Assembly: GCA_018304425.1 (NCBI GenBank)
Contig: JAGVWE010000004.1
Coordinates: 254,121-318,120 of the forward strand
DNA from: Candidatus Iainarchaeum sp.
GTDB lineage: Archaea; Iainarchaeota; Iainarchaeia; Iainarchaeales; UBA10219
Direction of reading: 5' to 3'
DNA: 64,000 nucleotides
Positions within the stretch are counted from its first letter, which is position 1; each line of letters opens with the position of its first letter. Shown piece after piece: positions 53,001 to 60,410 of the stretch. The position numbers were made by a program, and so were the translations under genes. The notes below the pieces were generated by a model. That model made no database searches. It saw nothing but the letters and a program-made list of their open reading frames with translations, and was not told the origin of the DNA.

Positions 53001-54698
53001 TACTTTGCCCCCACCGCGTCCGAGAAAAAGAAGGACGCCGCCAGCGAAAACGAGTTGTCCACCGAGAAAGTGGCCCACAAAATCGATGAATTCAAGGACA
53101 AGTACCTGGACGCCTTGAAGAGCGACACCAATTCCTTCACCCGCGAGGCCTTTGACGAGATAGGCGACCAGGTCAGCGACTTCGTCGAGAAGGGCCTGAA
53201 GTACGACATCCTGCAGGCCACCCTGGCCCTGAAGACCGAGGCCCAGGGCCAGCTCCACGGCTCCAAGCTGTTCTCCTTCTGGTGTGGCAAGGGCTGCGAA
53301 ATCCTGCCCAGCGAGTACATCATGGACGGGAAGAAGATCGTGAAGGATGATAAGACGGGTGCCGCCCTGGAATTCGACTTCGAGAAAGGCAAGCTGTCGT
53401 ACACGGACAAGGACGGGAAGACCAGAGACCTGGTCACCAGCGAGGACCACGTGCGGCTCGAGGAAACCAACACGAAAATCCCGGCCGAGGAAATCCCGCA
53501 AACCATCACCAAGGTCACGGTGCCGGACAACAACAAGCTCCTCTTGGAAGTCAACGTGGACGGCATGGCCTACGTAAAACTCGACAACGTCTTGGACTGC
53601 ATCCAGAAGGGCGTGGAAGAACAGACCGGGCTCGGCCTGAGCTCCAACAACCTCTACGACGCCTTCGGCCGCGTGCAACTGGTGGTAAGCGACTCGCACC
53701 CGGTCATCAAGCCCGTCAAGGACAGCAGGGAGCCGCGCATCATCGCCGAGGGCACCCCGCGGAAAATCGCGGAAGGCGCGGACGCCAGGCTCGAGGTCTA
53801 CACCCCGGTCCCGGGCTCGAAGCTCTTGCCCGTCAAGCTGCCCCAGTCCTCGGATGGGCTGCCCAGCCTTGGAAACCTCAAGTCCATCCAGTTCGAGAAC
53901 GGTTCGATTACCTATAAGACCACGACGGGAGAACTGCTGGTCTACCTCAAGCACCACAAGCAGGCCGTGCTCGAGCAAAACGACGTGGCCGGCTTGAAAG
54001 CCAAGCTCGAAACCACGCAGAACCCGGAGACCGGCTGCGAGGAACCCGCAGTCCAGTTCGAGGTGCAGGGCAACCCGGACTCGGATAGGGCCATGGCCGC
54101 GGCCGCGAACTTCAACAAGTCCCTGGACAAGCTGGGGCCCTTCCAGGTCTTCGAAACCGAGGAACACCGTTACATCCTTTACGCGGACAAGGACTGCAAG
54201 CAGCACCTGAAAGTCATCGACAAGAAGACCGGCAAGGCCCAGGACTTCGTCGGCAAAGCCATCCAGACCCCGGATGGACTGAAGTTCGTGACCGACGATG
54301 GAAAAGAGCACACCCTCAAGTTCAGCGAAAAGGACGGCGTGCCTCAAATCCAGTTCGACAAGGAAAAGCCGGAAACCCTCAAAGCCGCGCAGGGCCGCAA
54401 TGGCGCCTTCTACTATGACCCCGAGACCGGCTTATGGTACGCGGAAAACGGCCAATTGATTCCCTTGTTGGAGGCCTTCAAGCAGAACGGCATCAACGTC
54501 CAGGGCCGGGACGATGGCTCGGCGACCGCGAAAGCCGAGGGCAATGTCTTGAACGTCAGCCTCGGCGACAAGGGAACAGGCGGAAGCCTCTTGAACCTGC
54601 CCTCGCTCCCCGAAGAGCCGCTGGCCCTGGCCTTGTTCGTGCTGGGCCTCTTAGCCGTTTTCGTGTGCGTGCGCGGGACGCGCGTCAACCGGGCCTGA
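50073..54698 (+). CDS. 1541-aa secreted surface protein with LPEEP-TM-Arg tail
   Basis: Start at the second of two ATGs because AAGGGGT lies 6 bases upstream of it. Sec signal peptide (KKHVQALFLACLLLNTVFAP), mature end near LAFA|DRS. A Pro/Ala/Ser/Thr-rich segment (about 25-75) precedes a large body with Cys pairs (CESLTGNC, CMNSKC, CPGC, CGKGC), a hydrophobic stretch near residue 930, and a beta-rich C-terminal third. The last 30 residues are LPSLPEEP, a ~18-residue hydrophobic helix and RGTRVNRA, the three-part layout of archaeosortase/exosortase sorting tails. An archaeosortase is encoded at 35980. No known family for the body; a cell-surface role is inferred. Confidence 0.85.
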   Translation: MQSGKKHVQALFLACLLLNTVFAPLAFADRSAPSAASPPGTTVPSSPLARAGNLELFFQAAPPAKAAAVPTTSPQPSASGATTPPGATTQFACKTDSLSAQETQAIQELLREGVVGSELSAGTPKDKDRDKLDANQLIVTNPSQDENVAVAVKIPTQKVEPMAVGFLLNRTIAGPFAFGLSLQDSVRTARCESLTGNCAVNAVNLQYRNSGAGVVADFKNVANDFQEFMDGNRHFRNLTAEEDDTLRGYMSLEDRNEFQYKGGERKEMALIPNSILAEDFDARMQTNCMNSKCVINTYSLFDKYFNSWYSAQLVVGTAAPTLVAESRRLWAVGQTRGYLPKFEDFPFMQAIRKSRLFQPSSWLTLTRMKAATKRIQDAGYFESLVQPMTSWDPVNPAMGRYLSKSEVSYNWWGKLWAKDGLLTKVTSVEDQRAIVNYMNEARKFSKSMKLLEDEAEDSMQQAIKQFGNGSPEHKAALVEYGRVASSNALEYDDVLGYDWPDEWSHNNPNFSWRDFAMKDALTGKYRPFLQEHRYYREVMRKFRNDGHWANWNEALTDGSRMETRGRNLLIYEPKPTGKEVGYVDVASLHNEIQKYETGEFTVRLNDGTFIQLDHTTLPLIQEKASGQVPYYRMGWAEAQEITPEMFAADLTGTRARYFRADRAARNSEEWYRDLLTKGYGGRRYTSILSKALQEEEDLLKTYFTLKGGFKWTAIPFAYNWAKRGLGSEDFSVYMLPDEWKDLLIYTKDAAIYKDAYIDFFANEGSDQGDIFNQVLQKLPWKFVYDEVSQKFNPLKDLYNAITRQELRSETENLAFFLHTQENCPGCLVSINPGNREAPPEQWEFSPYFYLNERANSYFLEDLQTQRAREKGQTLIAFAHHTNLKGKTGDIDGGTIDLVKAKKDETTCSQVISKNFFGLGKDSLFGESRIGLALGTMETLSYFTFFWAGVFVSAVQQIVLAPILQDCVDDEEGYYIHYFAPTASEKKKDAASENELSTEKVAHKIDEFKDKYLDALKSDTNSFTREAFDEIGDQVSDFVEKGLKYDILQATLALKTEAQGQLHGSKLFSFWCGKGCEILPSEYIMDGKKIVKDDKTGAALEFDFEKGKLSYTDKDGKTRDLVTSEDHVRLEETNTKIPAEEIPQTITKVTVPDNNKLLLEVNVDGMAYVKLDNVLDCIQKGVEEQTGLGLSSNNLYDAFGRVQLVVSDSHPVIKPVKDSREPRIIAEGTPRKIAEGADARLEVYTPVPGSKLLPVKLPQSSDGLPSLGNLKSIQFENGSITYKTTTGELLVYLKHHKQAVLEQNDVAGLKAKLETTQNPETGCEEPAVQFEVQGNPDSDRAMAAAANFNKSLDKLGPFQVFETEEHRYILYADKDCKQHLKVIDKKTGKAQDFVGKAIQTPDGLKFVTDDGKEHTLKFSEKDGVPQIQFDKEKPETLKAAQGRNGAFYYDPETGLWYAENGQLIPLLEAFKQNGINVQGRDDGSATAKAEGNVLNVSLGDKGTGGSLLNLPSLPEEPLALALFVLGLLAVFVCVRGTRVNRA
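54600..54698 (+). other. Candidate archaeosortase sorting tail
   Basis: LPEEP, then LALALFVLGLLAVFVCV, then Arg-rich end. The motif is closer to bacterial PEP-CTERM tails than to the haloarchaeal PGF-CTERM, so its match to the encoded enzyme is inference. Confidence 0.6.
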
Positions 54699-54706
54699 CG
54701 GCAAGC

Positions 54707-55651
54707 CTAGTGTTCGCTGCCCATGGCCACGTGGGCCATTCGCGGGTCTTGTTCCAGGATTCGGCGCTTGCGCTCCGCTATTTCCATCTTTCTTCTCGCC
54801 TGTTCGTCGGAGATGCCGAGATACCGCATCGCATCGGTGTCCTGGTAGGAGGGCGCAAGGTATCCCGGTGACCGCAATCCGAACTGTCCCTGCCATTTGC
54901 CGCCGAATGCTTCCTCCATGCTGAGGGGTGCCATCCCGGTCACCTTGTTTAGCCACCGGGACGGGAAGGTTAGGAGGTTGTAGAGCGGTTTGCCAATGAA
55001 GGGAACTGATTTGAGGTGGAGGCGGTCCAGGATTGTTTCTGGAAGCTTCAAAAGGGAGCGGACCCCGGTCAGGTACATGAACCGGTTCTTCCACGCGGTC
55101 AACCGCATGTTCCTCCGGACTTCCGGCGGAAGGTTCTGCATCTCTCCCGCCATGGCTTGCCGTTGGGCGCGCACGTTCAAGTCGTACACTCTTTTAATCA
55201 ATTCGGCCCTGCGCGGGTCGGTGGGGGACATGCGCCTGAGTTGCCTCCAGGCGGCTTCAAATTCCTTATTGGTTATTCCATACTGGTACGAGCCCCCGTA
55301 CGAGCCAGGCTCGTCCTGCAACATGAACTTGATGGGAGCCACCCGCTCCATCTCCCCGGTCACAGGATTTCTTCGTATCCCCATGGTAAGGTTCTTTCTG
55401 GCCTCGAATGCCTGGAGCGCGGCTGGTTGGTCAGCGGCGAGCCGGTCCAGTTCGTGGGCCAGCTTGTGTTCTTCTCTGGTGAGCTCCTTCCACTCGGAGG
55501 CGAGATGGATTTCTTCGGGCGTGTGCGGTTCCCAGTACTGGTGCGCGCCGTGCGCCCCGCTTGGCTGTCCGTGCGGTCGTGCTCTCCCTGTCCCGCGGGC
55601 GCGGACCGTGGCGCGGGCAGCCGGTGAAGGCCTGGTAGCAGTAGCAGTCAA
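54707..55651 (-). CDS. Hypothetical basic protein
   Basis: 314 aa from a TTG with AGGGA five bases upstream; ATG alternatives would cut off the low-complexity start. Residues 1-40 are Arg/Ala/Thr/Pro-rich. The rest is helical and basic (RRNMRLTAWKNRFMYL; DTDAMRYLGISDEQARRKME), no signal or transmembrane helix, no Cys. The phrase EARKNLTMGIRRNPVTGEM hints at a structured middle. No family recognised. Tail to tail with the 1541-aa gene, 8 bases apart. Confidence 0.65.
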   Translation of the reverse strand: MTATATRPSPAARATVRARGTGRARPHGQPSGAHGAHQYWEPHTPEEIHLASEWKELTREEHKLAHELDRLAADQPAALQAFEARKNLTMGIRRNPVTGEMERVAPIKFMLQDEPGSYGGSYQYGITNKEFEAAWRQLRRMSPTDPRRAELIKRVYDLNVRAQRQAMAGEMQNLPPEVRRNMRLTAWKNRFMYLTGVRSLLKLPETILDRLHLKSVPFIGKPLYNLLTFPSRWLNKVTGMAPLSMEEAFGGKWQGQFGLRSPGYLAPSYQDTDAMRYLGISDEQARRKMEIAERKRRILEQDPRMAHVAMGSEH

Positions 55652-55714
55652 GTGAATCCCTGATTAACTATGCGCGGTTCAGGTATTTAAAGGTAAGGGG
55701 AAACTGTGTTATTG

Positions 55715-56002
55715 TTATTGCCCGCCTTGCCGGGCCTTGCGCTGGTCCTCGAGGTACTTATACTCCCATGCCAGCCGTTTGTCCTCGATGGCCCGCAATT
55801 CCGAAGAGCTCGTCAGCCACATCCACAACTTGGCCCAAAAACCGATTTTGTGCGGGTTTTGCGGGTGGAACTGGCTTTCCCGCTCCCGGAGACCGCCACC
55901 AACCAGGCTGTGGCCCATTCTGGCACCGGTCTGCTTCCATCCCCGGGCGCGCTCGCGCACGAAGTCAATGGGCCGGCGCAAACGCCTGCCTAGTGCACTC
56001 AT
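55715..56002 (-). CDS. Small basic hypothetical protein
   Basis: 95 aa, Arg-rich start (MSALGRRLRRPIDFVRERAR), one amphipathic or weakly hydrophobic stretch (IGFWAKLWMWL) and a charged helical end (RLAWEYKYLEDQRKAR). A TATA-like box CTTAAATAG lies about 34 bases upstream. Same direction as the 314-aa gene, 63 bases apart. No family recognised. Confidence 0.6.
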   Translation of the reverse strand: MSALGRRLRRPIDFVRERARGWKQTGARMGHSLVGGGLRERESQFHPQNPHKIGFWAKLWMWLTSSSELRAIEDKRLAWEYKYLEDQRKARQGGQ

Positions 56003-56084
56003 CTGAATCCAAAAGAATTAAGGCCTTCCGACTATTTAAGGCTTGCTTTTTTGGGGGGCTTTTCGGGGGCGTTTGCCGGCCCGT

Positions 56085-56831
56085 TCAGGTAATCAGGGGG
56101 GGCTTGCCTTCGAACTTTTCGGAGGCGTCGTGGGCGTCCTTCATGCGCTCCATTTGCACGCGGAGTTCCTGCTCGGTTTCCTTGGCTTCCTTGAGCAGGG
56201 GGCTCACGTCGATGTCCAGGCCCAGGATTTCGTCGAGTTTCTTGACGAGTTCCGCGGAAGCCCGGTAGTCGGCCGCGATGTTGACGTTGCCCATGATGGA
56301 AAACGCTTCAATCTCCGAGTTCTTGAGTTGCAGTAAAATCATGGCGGTAACGCCCGTCGTAATCCCGTCCTCGATGATTTCCACGCCGTGTTGTTTGAGC
56401 AGCGCCTTGGTCTTGTCGCTGGTCGCAATGCCGTAAATGATGTTCTTCGCGTTCGCGTCGGGTTCCGTGTGGATGCCGGACAAGGAGATGATGCGCTTGA
56501 TGCCCTTCTTGCGCACCCAGTCGACGACGGCTTTCGCGATTTTCGTGGTGTAGGCCTTGGGAATGATTTGCTCGGAGATGAGGATGATGAGTTTCAGCTT
56601 GTCGTGGACGTAAATCCGCGAGGGGTTGACCGGCATGCCTTCGTGGATGCGGATGACGGGCACGAAGATGTCGGAGTCGAGGTAGCCGTGTTCCCGGAAC
56701 TTCAACCGCTCGATGAGGTACTTGGCCCCGATGGTGCCAATCAAGCCCATGCCGGGGAAGCCCTCGATGAGCGTGAAATCGCTGAAGTTCCGCGGCTCGG
56801 ATTCCACGAGGTCGATCCGGATATCGGGCAT
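56085..56831 (-). CDS. PAC2-family protein (proteasome assembly chaperone-like)
   Basis: 248 aa from MPDIRI, supported by a box at 56856-56863 28 bases upstream (three more codons are open). Signature: FTLIEGFPGMGLIGTIGAKY, IYVHDKLKLIILISEQ, AVVDWVRKKGIKRIISLSGI and NVNIAADYRASAELVKKLDE. These are the PAC2/COG2047 pattern; archaeal PbaA and PbaB belong here. Members bind proteasome subunits or act as related chaperones. The C-terminal ~45 residues are a coiled coil and a Lys/Pro tail. An IS element is inserted 48 bases upstream of the start, outside the TATA box. Confidence 0.88.
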   Translation of the reverse strand: MPDIRIDLVESEPRNFSDFTLIEGFPGMGLIGTIGAKYLIERLKFREHGYLDSDIFVPVIRIHEGMPVNPSRIYVHDKLKLIILISEQIIPKAYTTKIAKAVVDWVRKKGIKRIISLSGIHTEPDANAKNIIYGIATSDKTKALLKQHGVEIIEDGITTGVTAMILLQLKNSEIEAFSIMGNVNIAADYRASAELVKKLDEILGLDIDVSPLLKEAKETEQELRVQMERMKDAHDASEKFEGKPPLIT

Positions 56832-56869
56832 GCAGTCCAATAAAGCGCTGACTTGTTTTTAAGGGTTGC

Positions 56870-57783
56870 GGCAGGCCAGGCTCTGTTGAAAAAGTATTAT
56901 TAACCACCCCAGCCGTTATTGGGCTGGGGTGGGGAAACCAATGGTGGTGGTTTCCGTATGCGGGATGGGCGTATAGTTAGAAAAATCAAGCGTTTGTTGT
57001 GGTTGGCGCGGGTGCCGCGGTTTTTGCATCGTTTTGGGCCCAAGAAGTACGCGTTTTGGCGGCATGCGTTGGCGTTGTTGTTGAAGCAGGAACTCCGCTT
57101 ATCGTATAGGCGCGTGGCCGCGCTGTTGCGCGGCCTCGGTTTTAAAGTGCCAACGTATAGTGCGTTGGCGAAGATGTCAATGCGCTTGCCGTTGCGTTTG
57201 TGGCAGTGGTTGCTGCGTGTTGCCGCTGGACAACCCCTGTTCCGTGTGGGCGCCATGGACGGCACCTATTTCTCGTTGACGAACCCGTCCTACCATTACT
57301 TGCACCGAATCGATGGAAAGATGCCGCGCGTGCCCGTGCAAGCTACCGTGTTGGTTGACGCGCGTTCCAAGCGCGTCATGAGTTTACGAGTGCGCGTGCG
57401 GCCACGCCGCGACTTTGTAGACACAGAGTACTTGCTGCGGCACGCGTACCGGTTCCCTTGCGTCCTCGTGGCCGACGCGGACTATGACGTGGAACGCGTG
57501 TACGCGTTTGCCAAACACCACGGGCTGACCGCCATGGTTCCCCGACGCAAAGGCACTGTCAAAGGCATTAACCGCAAGTACATGCAACGCCAGTTCAACG
57601 AACGCGTGTACCACCAACGCTCCAACGTCGAAGCCGTGTTCTCCGCCATCAAACGCCGCAGCGGCAGCCACGTCCTCGCCCGCTCGGCCCGCAGCCAGCG
57701 GGCCGAACTCCACGCCCGCTACACCACCCACAACCTCAAACTAACCAAAAAAACACGAGATTTTCAACAGAGCCGGCAGGCCA
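56870..57783. mobile_element. IS5-like insertion sequence with 9-bp target duplication
   Basis: The element spans 56879-57774 (896 bp). Ends GGCTCTGTTGAAAA on the left and its complement on the right form perfect 14-bp inverted repeats, and GGCAGGCCA is duplicated outside both (56870-56878, 57775-57783). One transposase gene. It sits in a divergent promoter gap between the PAC2 gene and the winged-helix-like gene without destroying either TATA box. Confidence 0.92.
56958..57774 (+). CDS. DDE transposase without its own stop codon
   Basis: About 272 residues inside the element, from MRDGRIVRK (other in-frame starts exist up to 56919). DDE residues: Asp in GAMDGTYFSL, Asp in VLVADADYDVERVYAF, Glu in SNVEAVFSAIKRRSG. 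These place it in the IS5/DDE_Tnp_1 group. The frame passes through the right inverted repeat (DFQQS is coded by it), continues through the target duplication and, with no stop, joins the next gene in frame, giving a potential 397-residue product to 58151. Intact catalytic residues and near-perfect ends suggest a recent insertion that is still active. Host sequence probably supplies the stop at each site. Confidence 0.88.
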
Positions 57784-57797
57784 GCGGCCACGTAAAC

Positions 57798-57806
57798 CTT
57801 AAATTA
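57798..57806 (+). promoter_or_regulatory. TATA box of the winged-helix-like gene
   Basis: CTTAAATTA is centred 29 bases before the ATG at 57831, so the gene keeps its own promoter after the IS insertion. Confidence 0.55.
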
Positions 57807-57830
57807 ACTACTATATCAACTGATATAGGT

Positions 57831-58151
57831 ATGAAATCGGCTAAAACCCTGACCGTCTTCAAGCCCTCCAACGTTTTGCGTTACCCCCGGCTTGACACCG
57901 TTTTAATGGTCGAGGAAGCCATCCAGAAAGCCGAGGACTACCCGACCAAGGCCGCGCTCTACCGCAGCCTGCCCAAGAAGATGATGTACCAGACCTTCAA
58001 CCTCATCCTCGACTATTTGGAGCACGCGGGAAAGATTCATATGGCCGAAACTGGAGGCATTATCTGGCTCTGGAACCCAAAACTGGTCGACTATTACATG
58101 AAGCACCCGGAATTACATTGGGATACCATCAAGCGCAAAATCAATACTTGA
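57831..58151 (+). CDS. Small winged-helix-like protein, possible antitoxin or regulator
   Basis: 106 aa. KAALYRSLPKKMMYQTFNLI followed by LDYLEHAGKIHMAE is a helix-turn-helix plus wing pattern; the end (WLWNPKLVDYYMKHPELHW) is aromatic-rich. It may regulate itself or a neighbour. It converges with the broken RelE-like toxin gene (11-bp overlap), so a former toxin-antitoxin relation is possible but the opposite orientation is unusual. The upstream IS transposase frame is fused to it without a stop. Confidence 0.65.
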   Translation: MKSAKTLTVFKPSNVLRYPRLDTVLMVEEAIQKAEDYPTKAALYRSLPKKMMYQTFNLILDYLEHAGKIHMAETGGIIWLWNPKLVDYYMKHPELHWDTIKRKINT

Positions 58152-58496
58152 ACCGTCGTTCATAATTTTTGTGGTCTAACCATTCAAGAATGGTGCTTAC
58201 CGTGACAGCTTCGTTCTTCCCTATGAAGTAAATCAGACGCCAACCGTTCGGCAAATTGATTTTCCGCAGATTTTCCGCGCCATAAGTCTTGTACTTCCGT
58301 GGAATTAATCTTTTGAGGAGTTGGATGCCGCGCCAGGCATTTTCCTGTATGGCATCCATTGCCCGGCTGATTGCGCTCTGGAGCTCTTTGTCCTCCGTCG
58401 TCCCATGCCCCAATTTTTGAAAGGCCGATGCCCCAATTTTTGAAAGGCCGCCAGCAGTTTCGGGTCAGTTAAAACGGCTTTGCAGGGAAGTTTCAT
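58141..58496 (-). pseudogene. RelE/YoeB-like toxin gene broken by a 23-bp tandem duplication
   Basis: The natural start is ATG 58496 (MKLPCKAVLTDPKLLAAFQ). Then a 23-bp unit is present twice (58405-58427, 58428-58450), which shifts the frame; the remaining part reads RRFKY at its end after AVTVSTILEWLDHKNY, with LRKINLPNGWRLIYFI as the central strand. This is the RelE/YoeB ribosome-dependent mRNase pattern. Removing one unit restores a single frame of about 110 residues. As sequenced the gene is off. Confidence 0.85.
58405..58450. repeat. 23-bp perfect tandem duplication in toxin gene
   Basis: Two identical adjacent units, each starting ATGCCCCAA and ending AAAGGCCG on the plus strand. 23 is not a multiple of 3, hence the frameshift. 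Confidence 0.95.
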
Positions 58497-58504
58497 GGTG
58501 GGCC

Positions 58505-59404
58505 TCACGCCAAATTGTACACGGCGAGGCTCAGGGGCAGCAAGAACAACGCGTAGAGGACTGCTTTCCGCAGGTTGTTTTCCTGGTTGGCGATGAACAG
58601 GGAGGCGATGAGGGCATACTCCGCGATGTAGCCCTGGTTGCCCAGCAGGGCCGCGTTCAGCAATTCCTTTCTCGACCGCGCGTCCAGGCCGAGGTCGAGG
58701 CCGGTGAGGGCGTCAAAGTTGAGGCCCGAGACAATGCCCGAAATGAGGGCCAGCACCAGGGGAACGATGACGCCGCCCGCCAGCAGCAACGTGTATTTTT
58801 CGACGACCAGGCTGGAAACCCGTTCGCGGAGGATGGACTGGGTTTCCAGCAGGTCCTCCGCGGCCTCCTTGAAGGTCTGGCTCATGTCGGCCCCCGAATT
58901 GTAGCCCTGCACCAGCAGGTTCAGGGCCCTGGAAAGGCTCTGGGAGCCGACTCGTTTGGCCATCCCGCCCAGGGCCTCCTCCACGGACGAGCCCAACAGC
59001 AACTCGGTGTGCGCCTTCCGAAACTCCTGGGAGAGTTCGCCGTAACTGGCTTCCCCCAGGTATTTCACGATGCGCGTCATGGGCGTGCCCGAAGGAAAAA
59101 CCGATGCCTGCAACAGGACGTCCGGCACCAGCCGCTCGATGCCGCGCTTCCGCTGTTCTTCCAGGTAGAGGCGCAGGGAGTAATGCAGGACGGGAGGCAA
59201 GAGGAAGGAAGCCAACGCCAAACAGATTATGTAGAGTTCCTTGAGCTGGAAGTAGAGGGCCGCCAGCAACGCCAGCACGGAGAGCCCGGCGCCCTGCACG
59301 AGGGCCTTGCGCAGCAGTTCCCTGAAGGCGGCCCGCTGCTCCCTTTCCACGAGCCGTTCCTCGAATGACTCCCTTTTCCTTCCAATGGCAATCCATTTCG
59401 GCAT
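58505..59404 (-). CDS. T2SSF/TadC-FlaJ-like membrane protein, system 2 (second copy)
   Basis: 299 aa from MPKWIA (MGNE in the longer frame). Hydrophobic helices near 38-75, 205-230 and 265-295, with a cytoplasmic T2SSF domain between: LVPDVLLQASVFPSGTPM, ALGGMAKRVGS, ALNLLVQGYNSGADMS. It pairs with the TadC-like gene at 59598 and the ATPase at 60403. TadB/TadC-like pairs build the platform of Tad-type pili. No damage seen. Separated from its partner by a hairpin-rich gap. Confidence 0.88.
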   Translation of the reverse strand: MPKWIAIGRKRESFEERLVEREQRAAFRELLRKALVQGAGLSVLALLAALYFQLKELYIICLALASFLLPPVLHYSLRLYLEEQRKRGIERLVPDVLLQASVFPSGTPMTRIVKYLGEASYGELSQEFRKAHTELLLGSSVEEALGGMAKRVGSQSLSRALNLLVQGYNSGADMSQTFKEAAEDLLETQSILRERVSSLVVEKYTLLLAGGVIVPLVLALISGIVSGLNFDALTGLDLGLDARSRKELLNAALLGNQGYIAEYALIASLFIANQENNLRKAVLYALFLLPLSLAVYNLA

Positions 59405-59589
59405 CTCATTCCCCAAACTGCCACAGCCAGTTTACATCTGTGGACTGGTCCCGTCTCCCTTCGGTCGACGGGACGAGGCCTGCCTTCGACAGGCCCAACT
59501 GGCCGAAGGCGTCTGTGGACGTGCCCTGTTTCGCCCCGAAGGGGCTCAACAGGGCGGTAGTTCGAATGTGGACTGGATTTGGTGTCATC
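59405..59589. repeat. Hairpin-rich spacer between the two TadC-like genes
   Basis: 185 bases. Perfect stems: GTCCCGTC with GACGGGAC around 59446-59472; GCCTG with CAGGC near 59480; and a two-layer stem GCCCTGTT with AACAGGGC enclosing CCCC-GAA-GGGG near 59525-59557. CTGTGGAC/TGTGGACTGG recurs three times. No ORF of note. It may act as a processing or attenuation site, or be a REP-like element. Confidence 0.65.
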
Positions 59590-59597
59590 TCATTCCC

Positions 59598-60410
59598 TCA
59601 TGAAGGCCGGAGTCTTGGCCTTGATGACCGCGAGCACGGCCAGGTCCACCGCCGGAAACAACACCAGGGCAATGACGAGGATTTGCGCGGCCTGACGAGG
59701 ATTTGCGCGGCCGTGAACTTCATCTTCAAGAACATGGAGCCGATGACGACGTAGGCCTGGAAGAACGCGGGAATGATGGCGGAAACCGCGATGAACAGCA
59801 GCGAGAACACCACGAGTTTGCCGGAGAACTCCTTGGACTCGGCCTTCTGCTTCAGCAACAGCTCCTTGGCCAGCTGCCGGATGGGCTCGCCGTTCTTGTT
59901 CCGGCTTCCCTGCTCGTACACGCTCACCAACTGCGAGACCGCGCGCTTCAACATGCTGGAGTCAATGCGTTCGCTCAAGTGGAACAAGGCTTCCTGGATG
60001 CTGGCACCGCTTTCCCGTATCTCGCGCAGGACTTTCCTGAACTCCCGGGCCAGCAAACCATAGCTCCCGGTCTCGATGCTTTCCAGGGTTTTCTCGAAGG
60101 GCACGTTCATGTTCAATTCCACGCTGACCTGCATGAGCGCGAAGGGCAGGTCCTTCTCCACCTGGCCGGCCAGTTCCTTCTTCTTCAGCACCGGCAAATA
60201 GAGGAAGACGCCCAACGCGAGAACCATTGAAAGGAAGGCGTATAACAGCCCGGAAGCCATTTTTGCGGATGCGATGCTTCCCACGAACCACACCAGCAGG
60301 CCCACCAGGGCAGCCGCTTTCAGGGCCTGCTCGGCATACCTTTCCGCTTCCACGTTCATGCCCGCCACCTTCAGGTTGGCGCGCAGCCAGTCCAGCTCGT
60401 TTTCAAACAA
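59598..60410 (-). pseudogene. T2SSF/TadC-like protein, system 2, C-terminal end frameshifted
   Basis: As sequenced 270 aa from TTG (8-base overlap with the ATPase stop). Helices near 32-72 and 195-225, T2SSF domain between (DLPFALMQVSVELNMNVPF; ALFHLSERIDSSML). After AAQILV a 20-bp tandem duplication (59673-59712) shifts the frame, giving the atypical tail WCCFRRWTWPCSR. Deleting one unit restores IALVLFPAVDLAVLAVIKAK, a last membrane helix, and a stop at 59590. As it stands the protein lacks that helix and is probably impaired. Confidence 0.85.
59673..59712. repeat. 20-bp perfect tandem duplication in a TadC-like gene
   Basis: Two adjacent units TGACGAGGATTTGCGCGGCC at 59673-59692 and 59693-59712. 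Not a multiple of 3. Confidence 0.95.

Noticed and set aside
52134-54347. A 737-residue minus-strand frame within the 1541-aa gene
   Set aside because: Antisense to a gene with signal peptide and sorting tail; no independent evidence.
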